Shown: positions 13,607 to 20,019 of the stretch, piece after piece
Layout of the letters: every line of letters starts with the position of its first letter
Numbering within the stretch: the stretch's first letter is position 1
Position numbers and translations under genes: made by a program
Notes under the pieces: generated by a model
The model's input: the letters and a program-made list of their open reading frames with translations, nothing else
What the model was told of the DNA's origin: nothing
Databases searched by the model: none
Assembly: GCA_011391185.1 (NCBI GenBank)
Contig: JAABRB010000021.1
Coordinates: 1 to 20,019, forward strand
Length of the DNA: 20,019 nt
Source of the DNA: Betaproteobacteria bacterium
GTDB lineage: Bacteria > Pseudomonadota > Gammaproteobacteria > Burkholderiales > SG8-39
Direction of reading: 5' to 3'

Positions 13607-14827
13607 GTGTTTCGCGGCTGGGTAGTCGTCGGCGCAGCATTCACGGCGCTCACGGTCATTTTCGGCGTCGCCTACTCGTTCGCGTCATTCTTCGCGACAT
13701 TCGAGCGTGAGTTCGACGCGCTGCGCGCGGACGTCTCGCTCGTGTTCGCGATTTCCGGATTTCTCTGGTTTGCGCTCGGCGCGGTCACGGGCACGCTCGC
13801 CGACCGGCTCGGACCGCGACCGATGGCGATCACGGGCATGCTGCTCCTCGCCTGCGGCCTCTTCGCCGCGTCGCAGGCAACGACCCTCATTCAGATCTAC
13901 GCGACCTACAGCCTGGGTGTCGGGCTGGGCGTGGGCTTCGTTTACGTTCCGGCAATCGGTGCCGTGCAGCCGTGGTTTCGCAAGCGCCTCGGGCTCGCGG
14001 CGGGTCTCGCGTCGGCCGGAGTCGGCATGGGGACGCTGATCACCCCCTACGCTTCGGTCACACTGATCGACGCGCTCGGATGGCGGGGCGCGTTTGCCGC
14101 CCTCGGGGGATTCGTCCTCGTCGTGGGGATCGCTGCGGCGGCGCTCCTCGATAACGACCCCGCGCGGCGCGGCCTGCATCCGGACGGCGCCACGGGCGAG
14201 CCCGGCAAGCCGCCGCCCAAAGCGGGGCTCACGCTGCGCGAGGCATTGCGCACGCGTGCGTTCCGGTTGTTCTTCGCATCGATGGTTCTGTGCACGATCG
14301 GCCAGGCCATGCCGTTCGCGCATCTCGTCCCCTACGCCCGCGACCATGGCCACTCCGAAGCTTTCGGCGCCTTCCTGATCGGGCTCGTCGGCGCCGGCAG
14401 CGTGATCGGCCGGTTCGGGCTCGGCGGCTTCAGCGATCGCATCGGCCGGCGCGAGATGCTCACCGGCGTGTATGCCGCGATGGCCGTTCTGTTCGTCGGG
14501 TGGCTCACATTCGAAAACGCCATTGCGCTTGGTGCCTTCGCGCTGCTCTATGGCGTGAGCTATGGCGGGTTCGTCGGCACGTGCCCGCCGCTCGCAACCG
14601 ATTACTTCGGACCGAAGGCAATCTCCGGCGTCATCGGCGTTCTGTACACGGCGGCGGGCGTCGGATACCTGATCGGCCCGCTGGCGGCCGGTGCCGCCTA
14701 CGATCTGTACCAGAGCTATACGTTCCCGATCGCGGCCGGCGCTGCCGCGCTCGCGGCCGCAGCGGTGCTCAGCCGCGCCTTGCCGCCGAGCGGGACGCGG
14801 GTGCAGACCGCGCCGGTGCGTGCGTAA
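13607..14827 (+). CDS. MFS transporter (OFA/monocarboxylate-type)
   Basis: This 406-residue inner-membrane carrier has about 12 helices. Motif A copies are GTLADRLGPRPM (62-73) after helix 2, and GGFSDRIGRREML after helix 8, both close to G-x-x-x-D-R-x-G-R. The start FRGWVVVGAAF and the YSFASFFATFEREF region resemble OFA or monocarboxylate-porter-like MFS members that carry short organic acids. The start is GTG at 13607, supported by the protein N-terminus; the only Shine-Dalgarno-like element is a weak AGGCAG. It converges on the next minus-strand gene with 30 bases between stops. The substrate is inferred as a small anion and is not proven. Confidence 0.86.
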   Translation: MFRGWVVVGAAFTALTVIFGVAYSFASFFATFEREFDALRADVSLVFAISGFLWFALGAVTGTLADRLGPRPMAITGMLLLACGLFAASQATTLIQIYATYSLGVGLGVGFVYVPAIGAVQPWFRKRLGLAAGLASAGVGMGTLITPYASVTLIDALGWRGAFAALGGFVLVVGIAAAALLDNDPARRGLHPDGATGEPGKPPPKAGLTLREALRTRAFRLFFASMVLCTIGQAMPFAHLVPYARDHGHSEAFGAFLIGLVGAGSVIGRFGLGGFSDRIGRREMLTGVYAAMAVLFVGWLTFENAIALGAFALLYGVSYGGFVGTCPPLATDYFGPKAISGVIGVLYTAAGVGYLIGPLAAGAAYDLYQSYTFPIAAGAAALAAAAVLSRALPPSGTRVQTAPVRA

Positions 14828-14857
14828 TGCCGGTGCAGCGATTGATGGCCAGCCCGG

Positions 14858-15370
14858 TCACCGGGCCAGGAGCGCCCGCGCGCGTTCGAGCGACAGCTCG
14901 AGGAGCCTCTCGAACGCCAGCCGGTGCTGTCGGGTCGCTTCGCTCCGTTGCGACAGCACTGCATCGCGAGTTCGCCCGTTCAGCGCCTCCGCCCCGCGCT
15001 CGGTCACCACGACCTTTTCGTTCCGTTCAAGGGACACGTGAGCCGAGGCGAGGCGCGTTCGCCGGCCGCTCAGCTCAACCGTGATTTCGATCGAGGGTGC
15101 GTCGGGAATGACCATCTGCCAGTCGCGAGCGATCCCGAGCTCCGTCAGCGTGGCCTCGACCCGGGAGAAAAAGCGATCGATCTCCTGGTCGCGCGCATCC
15201 GGCGAAGTGTAGAGGCGCTCGATTCGGACATCCGCTTTCCCGATACTCTGGCCTGGAAGCGGGTAACCGGGGAAAGTGCGGATGCTGACACTGTCCGCGG
15301 CCTGGGCAGACGTCATGCCCGAGAGCAGCGTCAGAGCGAGGACAACAGCTCGGGCAGCGCCGCTAGACAT
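14858..15370 (-). CDS. Periplasmic hypothetical protein
   Basis: This 170-residue protein was not recognised. It has a signal peptide (1-24, cut after TSAQA). After that there is a beta-rich region (SVSIRTFPGYPLPGQSIGKADVRIERLY) and a charged, arginine-rich helical C-terminal third (residues 120-170). No catalytic motif and no cysteines are seen. The start at 15370 overlaps the stop of the upstream membrane-protein gene by 8 bases (ATGTCTAG), so the two are translationally coupled and probably act together in the envelope. The 30-base convergent gap to the MFS gene contains a 6-bp stem without T-tract. Confidence 0.72.
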   Translation of the reverse strand: MSSGAARAVVLALTLLSGMTSAQAADSVSIRTFPGYPLPGQSIGKADVRIERLYTSPDARDQEIDRFFSRVEATLTELGIARDWQMVIPDAPSIEITVELSGRRTRLASAHVSLERNEKVVVTERGAEALNGRTRDAVLSQRSEATRQHRLAFERLLELSLERARALLAR

Positions 15371-15722
15371 GAGTTTTCCGAAGACCTAGAAACGCCCTGG
15401 CCTGGGCGGCGACAAAGGCTGCGGCGACGAACAGCAGACAGAATACAAGCAGAAAGCCGACCCCGATGAGGATGAGTGGCCCGACCGGAAGAAAGAGCAG
15501 TTCGTATCCCAGTTGTCCGAAGATGCTGCCGAGATAGTGCGCCCACAGCGGCGTCGGTGAGATTGCTCCGGCGATAAAGCCGGCGACTGCCAACGCAACG
15601 TGGTAGTAGATGCCGTCCGCGTCCCAGGGCTCATTGTGACCCGTCACCCAGGGCGACACGAGCCATATCGTCGCGCCAAGCGCCGCGGCGATGACGAACG
15701 TGACCGCGGCGCGCTGCTTCAT
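15363..15722 (-). CDS. Small integral membrane hypothetical protein
   Basis: This 119-residue protein has about three membrane helices (6-26, 40-56, and a long hydrophobic stretch 78-108 that may be one bent helix or a hairpin). A charged loop (VTGHNEPWDADGIYY, 26-40) lies between the first two. It was not recognised. The gene overlaps the periplasmic hypothetical protein by 8 bases and lies 21 bases after the methyltransferase gene, so the three could be one transcript. Its sequence is lower in GC than the genes of the left part of the window. Confidence 0.7.
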   Translation of the reverse strand: MKQRAAVTFVIAAALGATIWLVSPWVTGHNEPWDADGIYYHVALAVAGFIAGAISPTPLWAHYLGSIFGQLGYELLFLPVGPLILIGVGFLLVFCLLFVAAAFVAAQARAFLGLRKTHV

Positions 15723-15743
15723 CAGTCCAGGAAAATACCGGCC

Positions 15744-16799
15744 TTACTGACGGGCCGCATAGAAGGCGAACGATTGGCTCTTGATTCCGAGCATCTCGAA
15801 TCGGGAGAATCCGGCCTCGCGCATCAGCGCCTCGGCGCGCGCCGGACCCATGCAGGTGCCGAGGCCGACCCCACCCCGGGCGAGCGACTGCGTCATGCAG
15901 TGAAACACGCTGAAGCCGTAGTACATGGTCACCATCGAACTGTGGTTGTGCTCGAGACGGTCGGCAACCTTCGGCTCGATTGCAAGCAGGGTGCCGTCCG
16001 GCTTCAACCGCGCGCGAATGCCCTTGAGCGTCTCCACCGGCGCGGCGAAATCGTGAACGCAGTCGCACGCGGTCACCAGGTCGAATTTCTCTTCGGGCCC
16101 GAGGTCCCCGACGGTATTCGCCAGGAAACGTACCCGCGCGGTCAATCCCTCTGCGTCGGCAGCAGCCTTTGCTTGCCTGATCGACTCACGGTCCGGATCC
16201 ACGCCGACGACCGTCGCTTGCGGGAACGCTTTTGCAAGCGTCAGCACGACGCGGCCCCCTCCGCAACCGACGTCGAGGACACTGCCGCCCGCGTTCAGAC
16301 GATCGACGACCTCGGGGAGCGCACTGAGCCAGTGTCCGGCGAAGCGCTGCTCGTATTGCCCGCGATTGACCATGTCAAACGCTTCGACGCACTCCGGGCC
16401 GTAGTCTTCGAACGGCACGCCGCCGCCGGTCCTGAAGGCTTCCGCCACGCGTGGCGCAACGCGCAGTAGGACGGGCGCAATGCAAAACAGCCCGCCCATG
16501 AAGTGATCGGTCCCTTCGGAGGCCAGCAGGAAGGCGTGCTCCTCCGGAAACCGGTACGCGTCGGTCCCGGGATCGTGATCGAGGTACCCGGCGCACACCA
16601 TTCCTTTCAACCACTCCTCGACGTAGCGAGACTGGAGGCCGGATGCCGCGATGACCTGTGGGAGCGTCATGGGCCCCTTGCCTGCCATGGCTTGAAAGAG
16701 ACCGGTTTTCACGCCGACGTATCCGAGACCGGCGGTCATGGCGCCCGCCATGTCGTCAAACACTTTTTCCGAGAATGCCTTCAGGCGTTGCTTGTCCAT
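15744..16799 (-). CDS. SAM-dependent methyltransferase
   Basis: This 351-residue protein has an N-terminal winged-helix-like dimerisation part (1-90, with the helix-rich stretch FDDMAGAMTAGLGYVGVKTG). A class I Rossmann methyltransferase domain follows: motif I VLDVGCGGG at 174-182, an acidic cofactor-binding residue in VVGVDPDRE (about 193-201), and DLVTACDCVHDF later. The overall shape is like O-methyltransferases of ubiquinone/menaquinone or secondary-metabolite type, but no substrate motif was identified. The ATG at 16799 has GAGGAG 8 bases upstream. There are many Met/Cys residues in the C-terminal third (FHCMTQSLARGGVGLGTCMG). Gap to the next gene downstream is 21 bases; gap to the upstream gene is 115 bases. 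Confidence 0.88.
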   Translation of the reverse strand: MDKQRLKAFSEKVFDDMAGAMTAGLGYVGVKTGLFQAMAGKGPMTLPQVIAASGLQSRYVEEWLKGMVCAGYLDHDPGTDAYRFPEEHAFLLASEGTDHFMGGLFCIAPVLLRVAPRVAEAFRTGGGVPFEDYGPECVEAFDMVNRGQYEQRFAGHWLSALPEVVDRLNAGGSVLDVGCGGGRVVLTLAKAFPQATVVGVDPDRESIRQAKAAADAEGLTARVRFLANTVGDLGPEEKFDLVTACDCVHDFAAPVETLKGIRARLKPDGTLLAIEPKVADRLEHNHSSMVTMYYGFSVFHCMTQSLARGGVGLGTCMGPARAEALMREAGFSRFEMLGIKSQSFAFYAARQ

Positions 16800-16914
16800 G
16801 GATGCCGCTCCTCTTCGGGAAACCCGGGGGGTAGGTCCGATGATACGGCCGAAGTGATCCCCGCTTCCGCGGTGTCCTCCACGTTCAACCAACCGTGGTC
16901 AGGCGCATTGTTTG

Positions 16915-17397
16915 CTAGCGGCACTTCTTGTGAAGCGCATACTGCTGCCCGTTCCAACGCCAGACGGGGAAGCAGTTTCCCGGCCCGCCGATCTCGATGT
17001 CGGGGTAGCCCTTGTTCTTCGTCTTGGAAATGATGTACATGCCGGGAAATCCGAACTGCGGGCGCCATTGCCCGTTGCGACCCTTGATGTACAGATTCAT
17101 CTGAACGCCTGCCATGCCTCCCAGGCAGGACCCATGCACGCTCAGGAACACTTCGGGCTGCCCGTCGCCGTTCAGATCGACCACTTCGGCTTCGTAGTCC
17201 AGTGACTGATTGCAGGCCGCCTCCAGATACTTTCCCTTTGTCGCCTTGAATCTTCCGCCCGTGGCATCGGCGACGATCCTGGCGTCCGTGGCAGCCTTTG
17301 CCGCTTGTGCAGCCCCGATCGATGGCGATAGCGCGAGACACACTCCGATCAGTGCGGCAATGATCGGTCCGGATCTTGTTGTGATGCGTGGCTTCAT
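16915..17397 (-). CDS. Secreted EF-hand-like repeat protein (VCBS/FG-GAP type)
   Basis: This 160-residue protein has a signal peptide (about 11-31, GAAQA) and a single calcium-binding-like loop DLNGDGQPEVF (74-84), as in FG-GAP/VCBS or EF-hand-like repeats, with D74, N76, D78 and E82 as expected ligands. Four cysteines in the mature part (C62, C91, C142, C159) could form two disulfides in the periplasm. A conserved-looking end is PVWRWNGQQYALHKKC. It was not assigned to a named family. GAGG lies 9 bases before the ATG. Codon choice is less GC-rich than in the left part of the window. Confidence 0.75.
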   Translation of the reverse strand: MKPRITTRSGPIIAALIGVCLALSPSIGAAQAAKAATDARIVADATGGRFKATKGKYLEAACNQSLDYEAEVVDLNGDGQPEVFLSVHGSCLGGMAGVQMNLYIKGRNGQWRPQFGFPGMYIISKTKNKGYPDIEIGGPGNCFPVWRWNGQQYALHKKCR

Positions 17398-17440
17398 GCG
17401 TCAATGCCTCGTTGTGGCGCCTGTCGCGGCGGGTTCGAAG

Positions 17441-17851
17441 TCATTCCTTTGCGGGAAGAACGAGCTGCGTCTGGGTGACGACCGCGCACAGCTTTCCGTC
17501 TTCGGTCGTGACGAGCGTTTGCCACACCATGGTCGTTCTACCGCGATGAAACGCCTTGCACTCACCTGTCACGGTCGCGCCCACCGTTGCACCTCGAATG
17601 AACTTCGTTGTCGAGTCTATCGTCGTGGTACGCGTACCCTCTGAAAGATTCTGGGATGTGCCGATCGCCCCCAGGGTGTCTGCAAACGCCATGATGGCTC
17701 CGCCGTGAAGGGCATCGCCGGTCGTGCAAAGGTCGGGACGAACGGTCATGGTTGCCACAACCAGATCGGCAGATGTTTCCTTCAACTGAATACCCATGAG
17801 GCCCGGGAAGAGCGGTGTGCACAGCCTCTGCAGGGATTCGAGACTTTTCAT
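17441..17851 (-). CDS. PaaI-type hotdog-fold acyl-CoA thioesterase
   Basis: This 136-residue protein is a single hotdog domain. The motif ALHGGAIMAFADTLGAIG (48-64) carries the HGG and the catalytic Asp58 of the PaaI family. IDSTTKFIRGATVGATVTGE (78-97) is the second half of the fold. It should hydrolyse an acyl- or aryl-CoA thioester in the cytoplasm. The Shine-Dalgarno AAGGAGG is very strong, 4 bases before the ATG. It is 43 bases upstream of the EF-hand-like gene and 130 bases after the hydrolase gene, so it probably has its own promoter. The substrate is unknown. Confidence 0.9.
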   Translation of the reverse strand: MKSLESLQRLCTPLFPGLMGIQLKETSADLVVATMTVRPDLCTTGDALHGGAIMAFADTLGAIGTSQNLSEGTRTTTIDSTTKFIRGATVGATVTGECKAFHRGRTTMVWQTLVTTEDGKLCAVVTQTQLVLPAKE

Positions 17852-17981
17852 CCGGCCTCCTTATGATGCCAATCGTGGGAGCACTTCAATCCTCTGGAAC
17901 GGTGTTCCACCGCGCGCGTCCGCGCGTGAACGGTTCGCTGGCCCCGGAACTGCGGATCCGCCGCCAGACTTCGCACATCGC

Positions 17982-18839
17982 TCAGTACGTACCCCCGCCG
18001 ATGAATCGCGCGATACCGGCAGCGACCTCAGCCTCCTGCTCGACGAAGCCGTGCGGCGAGCGGCCGACACACGCGCGAGTGCCCTCCGGACCGGACCAGC
18101 CGGGACCACCGGTGACAGTGACGACCTGTTCGCGTACGCCGTTGGTCCGCGCCGTTATGTCGCCCATCAGGTTCGCCGGCGAGCGGTTGCATTGGTCTGC
18201 GGCGTGACCGACAACGAGGACCGGGATCCGGATCGCCTCCAAAGGAGGATCAAACACTGTTTGAGCCACCCATGGCTTCCGGCCACCGGCGAAACCCGAC
18301 ATCAGCGGGGAGGTGAGTACGAGGCCGTCAGGCGCGGCTGTCCCGGAAAGGCCTGCAGCCGCGTTGACTGCGGAGATCGCGCCCCGGCTGGTACCCACCA
18401 GCCAGACCGACGCCCCGGTGCGCACCCTGACGTCGGCGATCACCTTGCCCAGATCTGCGGCGTGTCGGGCCGTGATTCGGAATCCCGCCAGCCCATCCTC
18501 GCCCGAATGATCGGACGGGGCATCGACCAGTGCGGTCGTGAAGCCCGCGCGATGGAGAATTGGAAGCGAGCGTACAAGCGAGTTGCCGGCGAGGGCACGT
18601 GGGCAGCCTTCACCGTCGAGGTCGAGATGGCCTTCGCCACCCACGAGCAGAAGCAGCGCAATCCGGGCGCCTTGCGGGGGCGCCGGGTGCGGATACGCGA
18701 GCGTGTAGCGCGTTGTCGTGCCGTCGTGCGTCTCGATCGTCACGAGCTCGCCGCACCGGGTGGTGGCTGCCGCGCTCGATTGCGCCAGGGCAGCCGTGAC
18801 CGAAAGCAGCATGAGCGCGCCAAGCATCGACGCGCTCAT
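17982..18839 (-). CDS. Secreted alpha/beta hydrolase
   Basis: This 285-residue protein has a signal peptide (1-20, ending AALAQ). The serine-hydrolase triad is visible: Ser151 in GTSRG, Asp215 in GHAADQ and His263 in SPHGF. Cys29, Cys79, Cys217 and Cys257 may form disulfides in the periplasm. The LLLLVGGEGHLDL stretch (62-74) is the oxyanion-side strand. It is an esterase or peptidase-like hydrolase; the substrate is unknown. I prefer the ATG at 18839, just after AGGGA, over the GTG at 18857 in the same frame, because the signal peptide then starts at residue 1. The flanking gaps of about 130 bases suggest a separate transcription unit. Confidence 0.82.
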   Translation of the reverse strand: MSASMLGALMLLSVTAALAQSSAAATTRCGELVTIETHDGTTTRYTLAYPHPAPPQGARIALLLLVGGEGHLDLDGEGCPRALAGNSLVRSLPILHRAGFTTALVDAPSDHSGEDGLAGFRITARHAADLGKVIADVRVRTGASVWLVGTSRGAISAVNAAAGLSGTAAPDGLVLTSPLMSGFAGGRKPWVAQTVFDPPLEAIRIPVLVVGHAADQCNRSPANLMGDITARTNGVREQVVTVTGGPGWSGPEGTRACVGRSPHGFVEQEAEVAAGIARFIGGGTY

Positions 18840-18966
18840 CACGATTTTCCCTGGCACACGCGTTGATTCATCAAGGCTGACGGACGCGGGCGGCGACCGA
18901 TGTCGCAGGCCAGGCGCGTCGCGGCATCGGTAGCGAAATCACAGCCCGTCACGATGGCAAGGGTGG

Positions 18967-19413
18967 TTATCCCGGAATCTCGGGTTCGACGAGTTTCGCA
19001 AGTTGTGCGAGCGACTCTTGCCAGCCGAGATAGCACATCTCGAGCGGGATGGCTTCTGGCAACCCTTCCTGCACGACGCTGAGCTCGGTTCCGCACGACA
19101 CTTGCTTCAAGGTCACCGTCGTCTGCATTTCTCCGGGTAAGCCCGGATCGTCGAACCTGTCCGTATAGCGAATCGTCTCGAATGGCACGAGTTCGCGATA
19201 CTCGCCGCCAAATGCGTGACCGTGTCCTGTCGTGAAGTTCGTGAACGACATCTTGTAGGTGCCGCCCACTTTGGCATCCATATGGTGAACATTGCAGGTG
19301 AAACCGTATGGTGGAAGCCACTTGGCAATTGCGGCGGCATCCAGAAAAGCCCGATACACACGCTCGGGACTCGTACGGAGGACGCGGTGAAGTCGGATGG
19401 TCCCTTTGGGCAT
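18967..19413 (-). CDS. SRPBCC/AHSA1-family protein
   Basis: This 148-residue protein is an AHSA1-type SRPBCC fold. The N-terminal block TIRLHRVLRTSPERVYRAFL (5-24), the W in KWLPPYGF, and the end YLGWQESLAQLAKLVE (128-143) are hallmarks of this lipid/hydrophobic-ligand binding family, widespread in Bacteria and often called 'activator of Hsp90 ATPase homolog' without that function being shown. It is cytoplasmic. AAGG is about 10 bases before the ATG. It is followed, across a 182-base gap, by the GFA gene on the same strand; AHSA1 and GFA proteins often co-occur in accessory regions. Confidence 0.87.
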   Translation of the reverse strand: MPKGTIRLHRVLRTSPERVYRAFLDAAAIAKWLPPYGFTCNVHHMDAKVGGTYKMSFTNFTTGHGHAFGGEYRELVPFETIRYTDRFDDPGLPGEMQTTVTLKQVSCGTELSVVQEGLPEAIPLEMCYLGWQESLAQLAKLVEPEIPG

Positions 19414-19452
19414 GATCGATGCGCCTTTCGATTCGACGTACGGTGGGAGCCG

Positions 19453-19482
19453 AGTTTACGATCTGGCACGGGTCCGCTGCAA
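19453..19482 (-). promoter_or_regulatory. Candidate sigma-70 promoter for the SRPBCC gene
   Basis: On the minus strand TTGCAG (19482-19477) and TAAACT (19458-19453) are separated by 18 bases and lie 40 bases before the start codon at 19413. Both boxes match at about four of six. The 182 bases between this gene and the GFA gene hold no other feature that I can support. Confidence 0.3.
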
Positions 19483-19595
19483 TTGACGGTCGGGCGTATG
19501 TGCGTCGAGCGACGGTACACGGCTTTCAACTGACACTGGCTCGGTATCGGCGGTCGGCTCGACCACGTAGCTGGACGACGCCACAGGGTCGCCAT

Positions 19596-20019
19596 TCATG
19601 GCCGCGGATGCGACTGGCGAAAAGTGCGTATTGCTGTCTTGTCGAGCTGCGGCAGGTCGTCGGTGATCGTGAACCAGGGGGATTTCACTTCCACGAAGAT
19701 ATGCCTGTCGGGATGCAGCCGCGGGTCGTCATCAAGGAGTCCCGCGGGTACTTCGAGCCAGCGTGACGTCGAGGCGGGGTCCGGTACGGGAGATCCGCAG
19801 CGACTGCAAAAAGACGTGCGATAAGCCGGCGGCGCTTCATGAATCGGCGCGTCAAAGGTCCGAACCAGCTCGCGCCCCTGCGTGAGCTGAAAATCTTCCC
19901 CGAGTACTCCGAGTCCGGCTACGAACGCGGAACCGCTCGCCTTTCGGCAGCGCGTGCAATGGCAGAGCTCGAACGGACCGATGGCGCGAGCGATCTGAAA
20001 CTTCACGCCACCGCAGAGG
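19596..20019 (-). CDS. GFA-family zinc protein, 5' end beyond the window
   Basis: The visible 141 residues belong to the GFA family (glutathione-dependent formaldehyde-activating enzyme, Mss4-like fold). Zinc-binding cysteines are in ...CGGVKFQ at the edge, CHCTRC and FCSRCGSPV. A GTG at 20006 could be read as the start, but the frame stays open to the window edge with LCGGVKFQ, which is the conserved C-x-CGG-V-x-F beginning of this family, so the gene continues beyond 20019 and is partial here. The true members convert S-hydroxymethyl-glutathione or, more often, have unknown function. The C-terminal half is rich in prolines and acidic residues. It is the first visible gene of the right-hand minus-strand run. 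Confidence 0.87.
   Translation of the reverse strand, partial: LCGGVKFQIARAIGPFELCHCTRCRKASGSAFVAGLGVLGEDFQLTQGRELVRTFDAPIHEAPPAYRTSFCSRCGSPVPDPASTSRWLEVPAGLLDDDPRLHPDRHIFVEVKSPWFTITDDLPQLDKTAIRTFRQSHPRP

Noticed and set aside
14852..14866. A GCCCGG-TCA-CCGGGC palindrome at the convergent stops
   Set aside because: Only a 6-bp stem with three-base loop and no T-tract on either strand; too weak to call a terminator.
16915..17397. Possible Ca-regulated toxin or adhesin
   Set aside because: Only one EF-hand-like loop, short length and no toxin or export partner; treated as an uncharacterised secreted protein.

Overview
This 20 kb window is GC-rich, densely packed chromosomal DNA. It most likely comes from a betaproteobacterium or close relative. 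The basis is the high GC, TATAAT-like -10 elements close to start codons, and a gene mix common in that group: PhoD-like phosphatase, GlsB/YeaQ-type protein, 2-hydroxychromene-2-carboxylate isomerase, YbfB-type MFS, GFA and AHSA1 proteins. No rRNA, tRNA, CRISPR array, transposase or phage gene was seen. The lineage call is an inference from gene content, not from a marker gene.

Layout. 0-3 kb: two secreted TPR proteins transcribed divergently, then a secreted PhoD-like phosphatase (-) divergent from a small GlsB/YeaQ membrane protein (+). 3.1-8.6 kb (+): an MFS transporter coupled by an ATGA overlap to an HSL-family alpha/beta hydrolase; a 246 bp array of short palindromic repeats; a bile-acid/sodium-symporter-like transporter whose best start is a CTG next to the array; and a stand-alone molybdopterin oxidoreductase. 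12.4-8.7 kb (-): a tight run of five genes, namely an unrecognised protein, a YbfB-like MFS (GTGA overlap), a PilZ protein, a short-chain dehydrogenase and a DUF1648-like membrane protein. 12.5-14.8 kb (+): an HCCA isomerase starting at TTG, a MliC-like lipoprotein and a third MFS transporter. 14.9-20 kb (-): a lower-GC run of small unrelated genes (two overlapping envelope unknowns, SAM methyltransferase, EF-hand-like secreted protein, PaaI-type thioesterase, secreted serine hydrolase, AHSA1/SRPBCC protein, and a GFA protein running off the right edge).

How the genes may work together. Three MFS carriers and one BASS-like carrier sit beside an esterase, an isomerase, a dehydrogenase and a molybdenum enzyme. 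This suggests uptake or efflux and breakdown of small organic acids, esters or aromatics, but no complete pathway is present and no substrate can be read from sequence. I did not find a convincing new defence or mobile system. The most unusual signals are non-coding: the mixed direct/inverted palindrome array at 5296-5541 abutting a displaced start, a second palindromic repeat family at 1-56 and 6513-6558, and a hairpin plus U-tract (3081-3110) that looks like a terminator for one gene and the structured leader of the next. The five-gene run with PilZ in the middle is the best protein-level lead.
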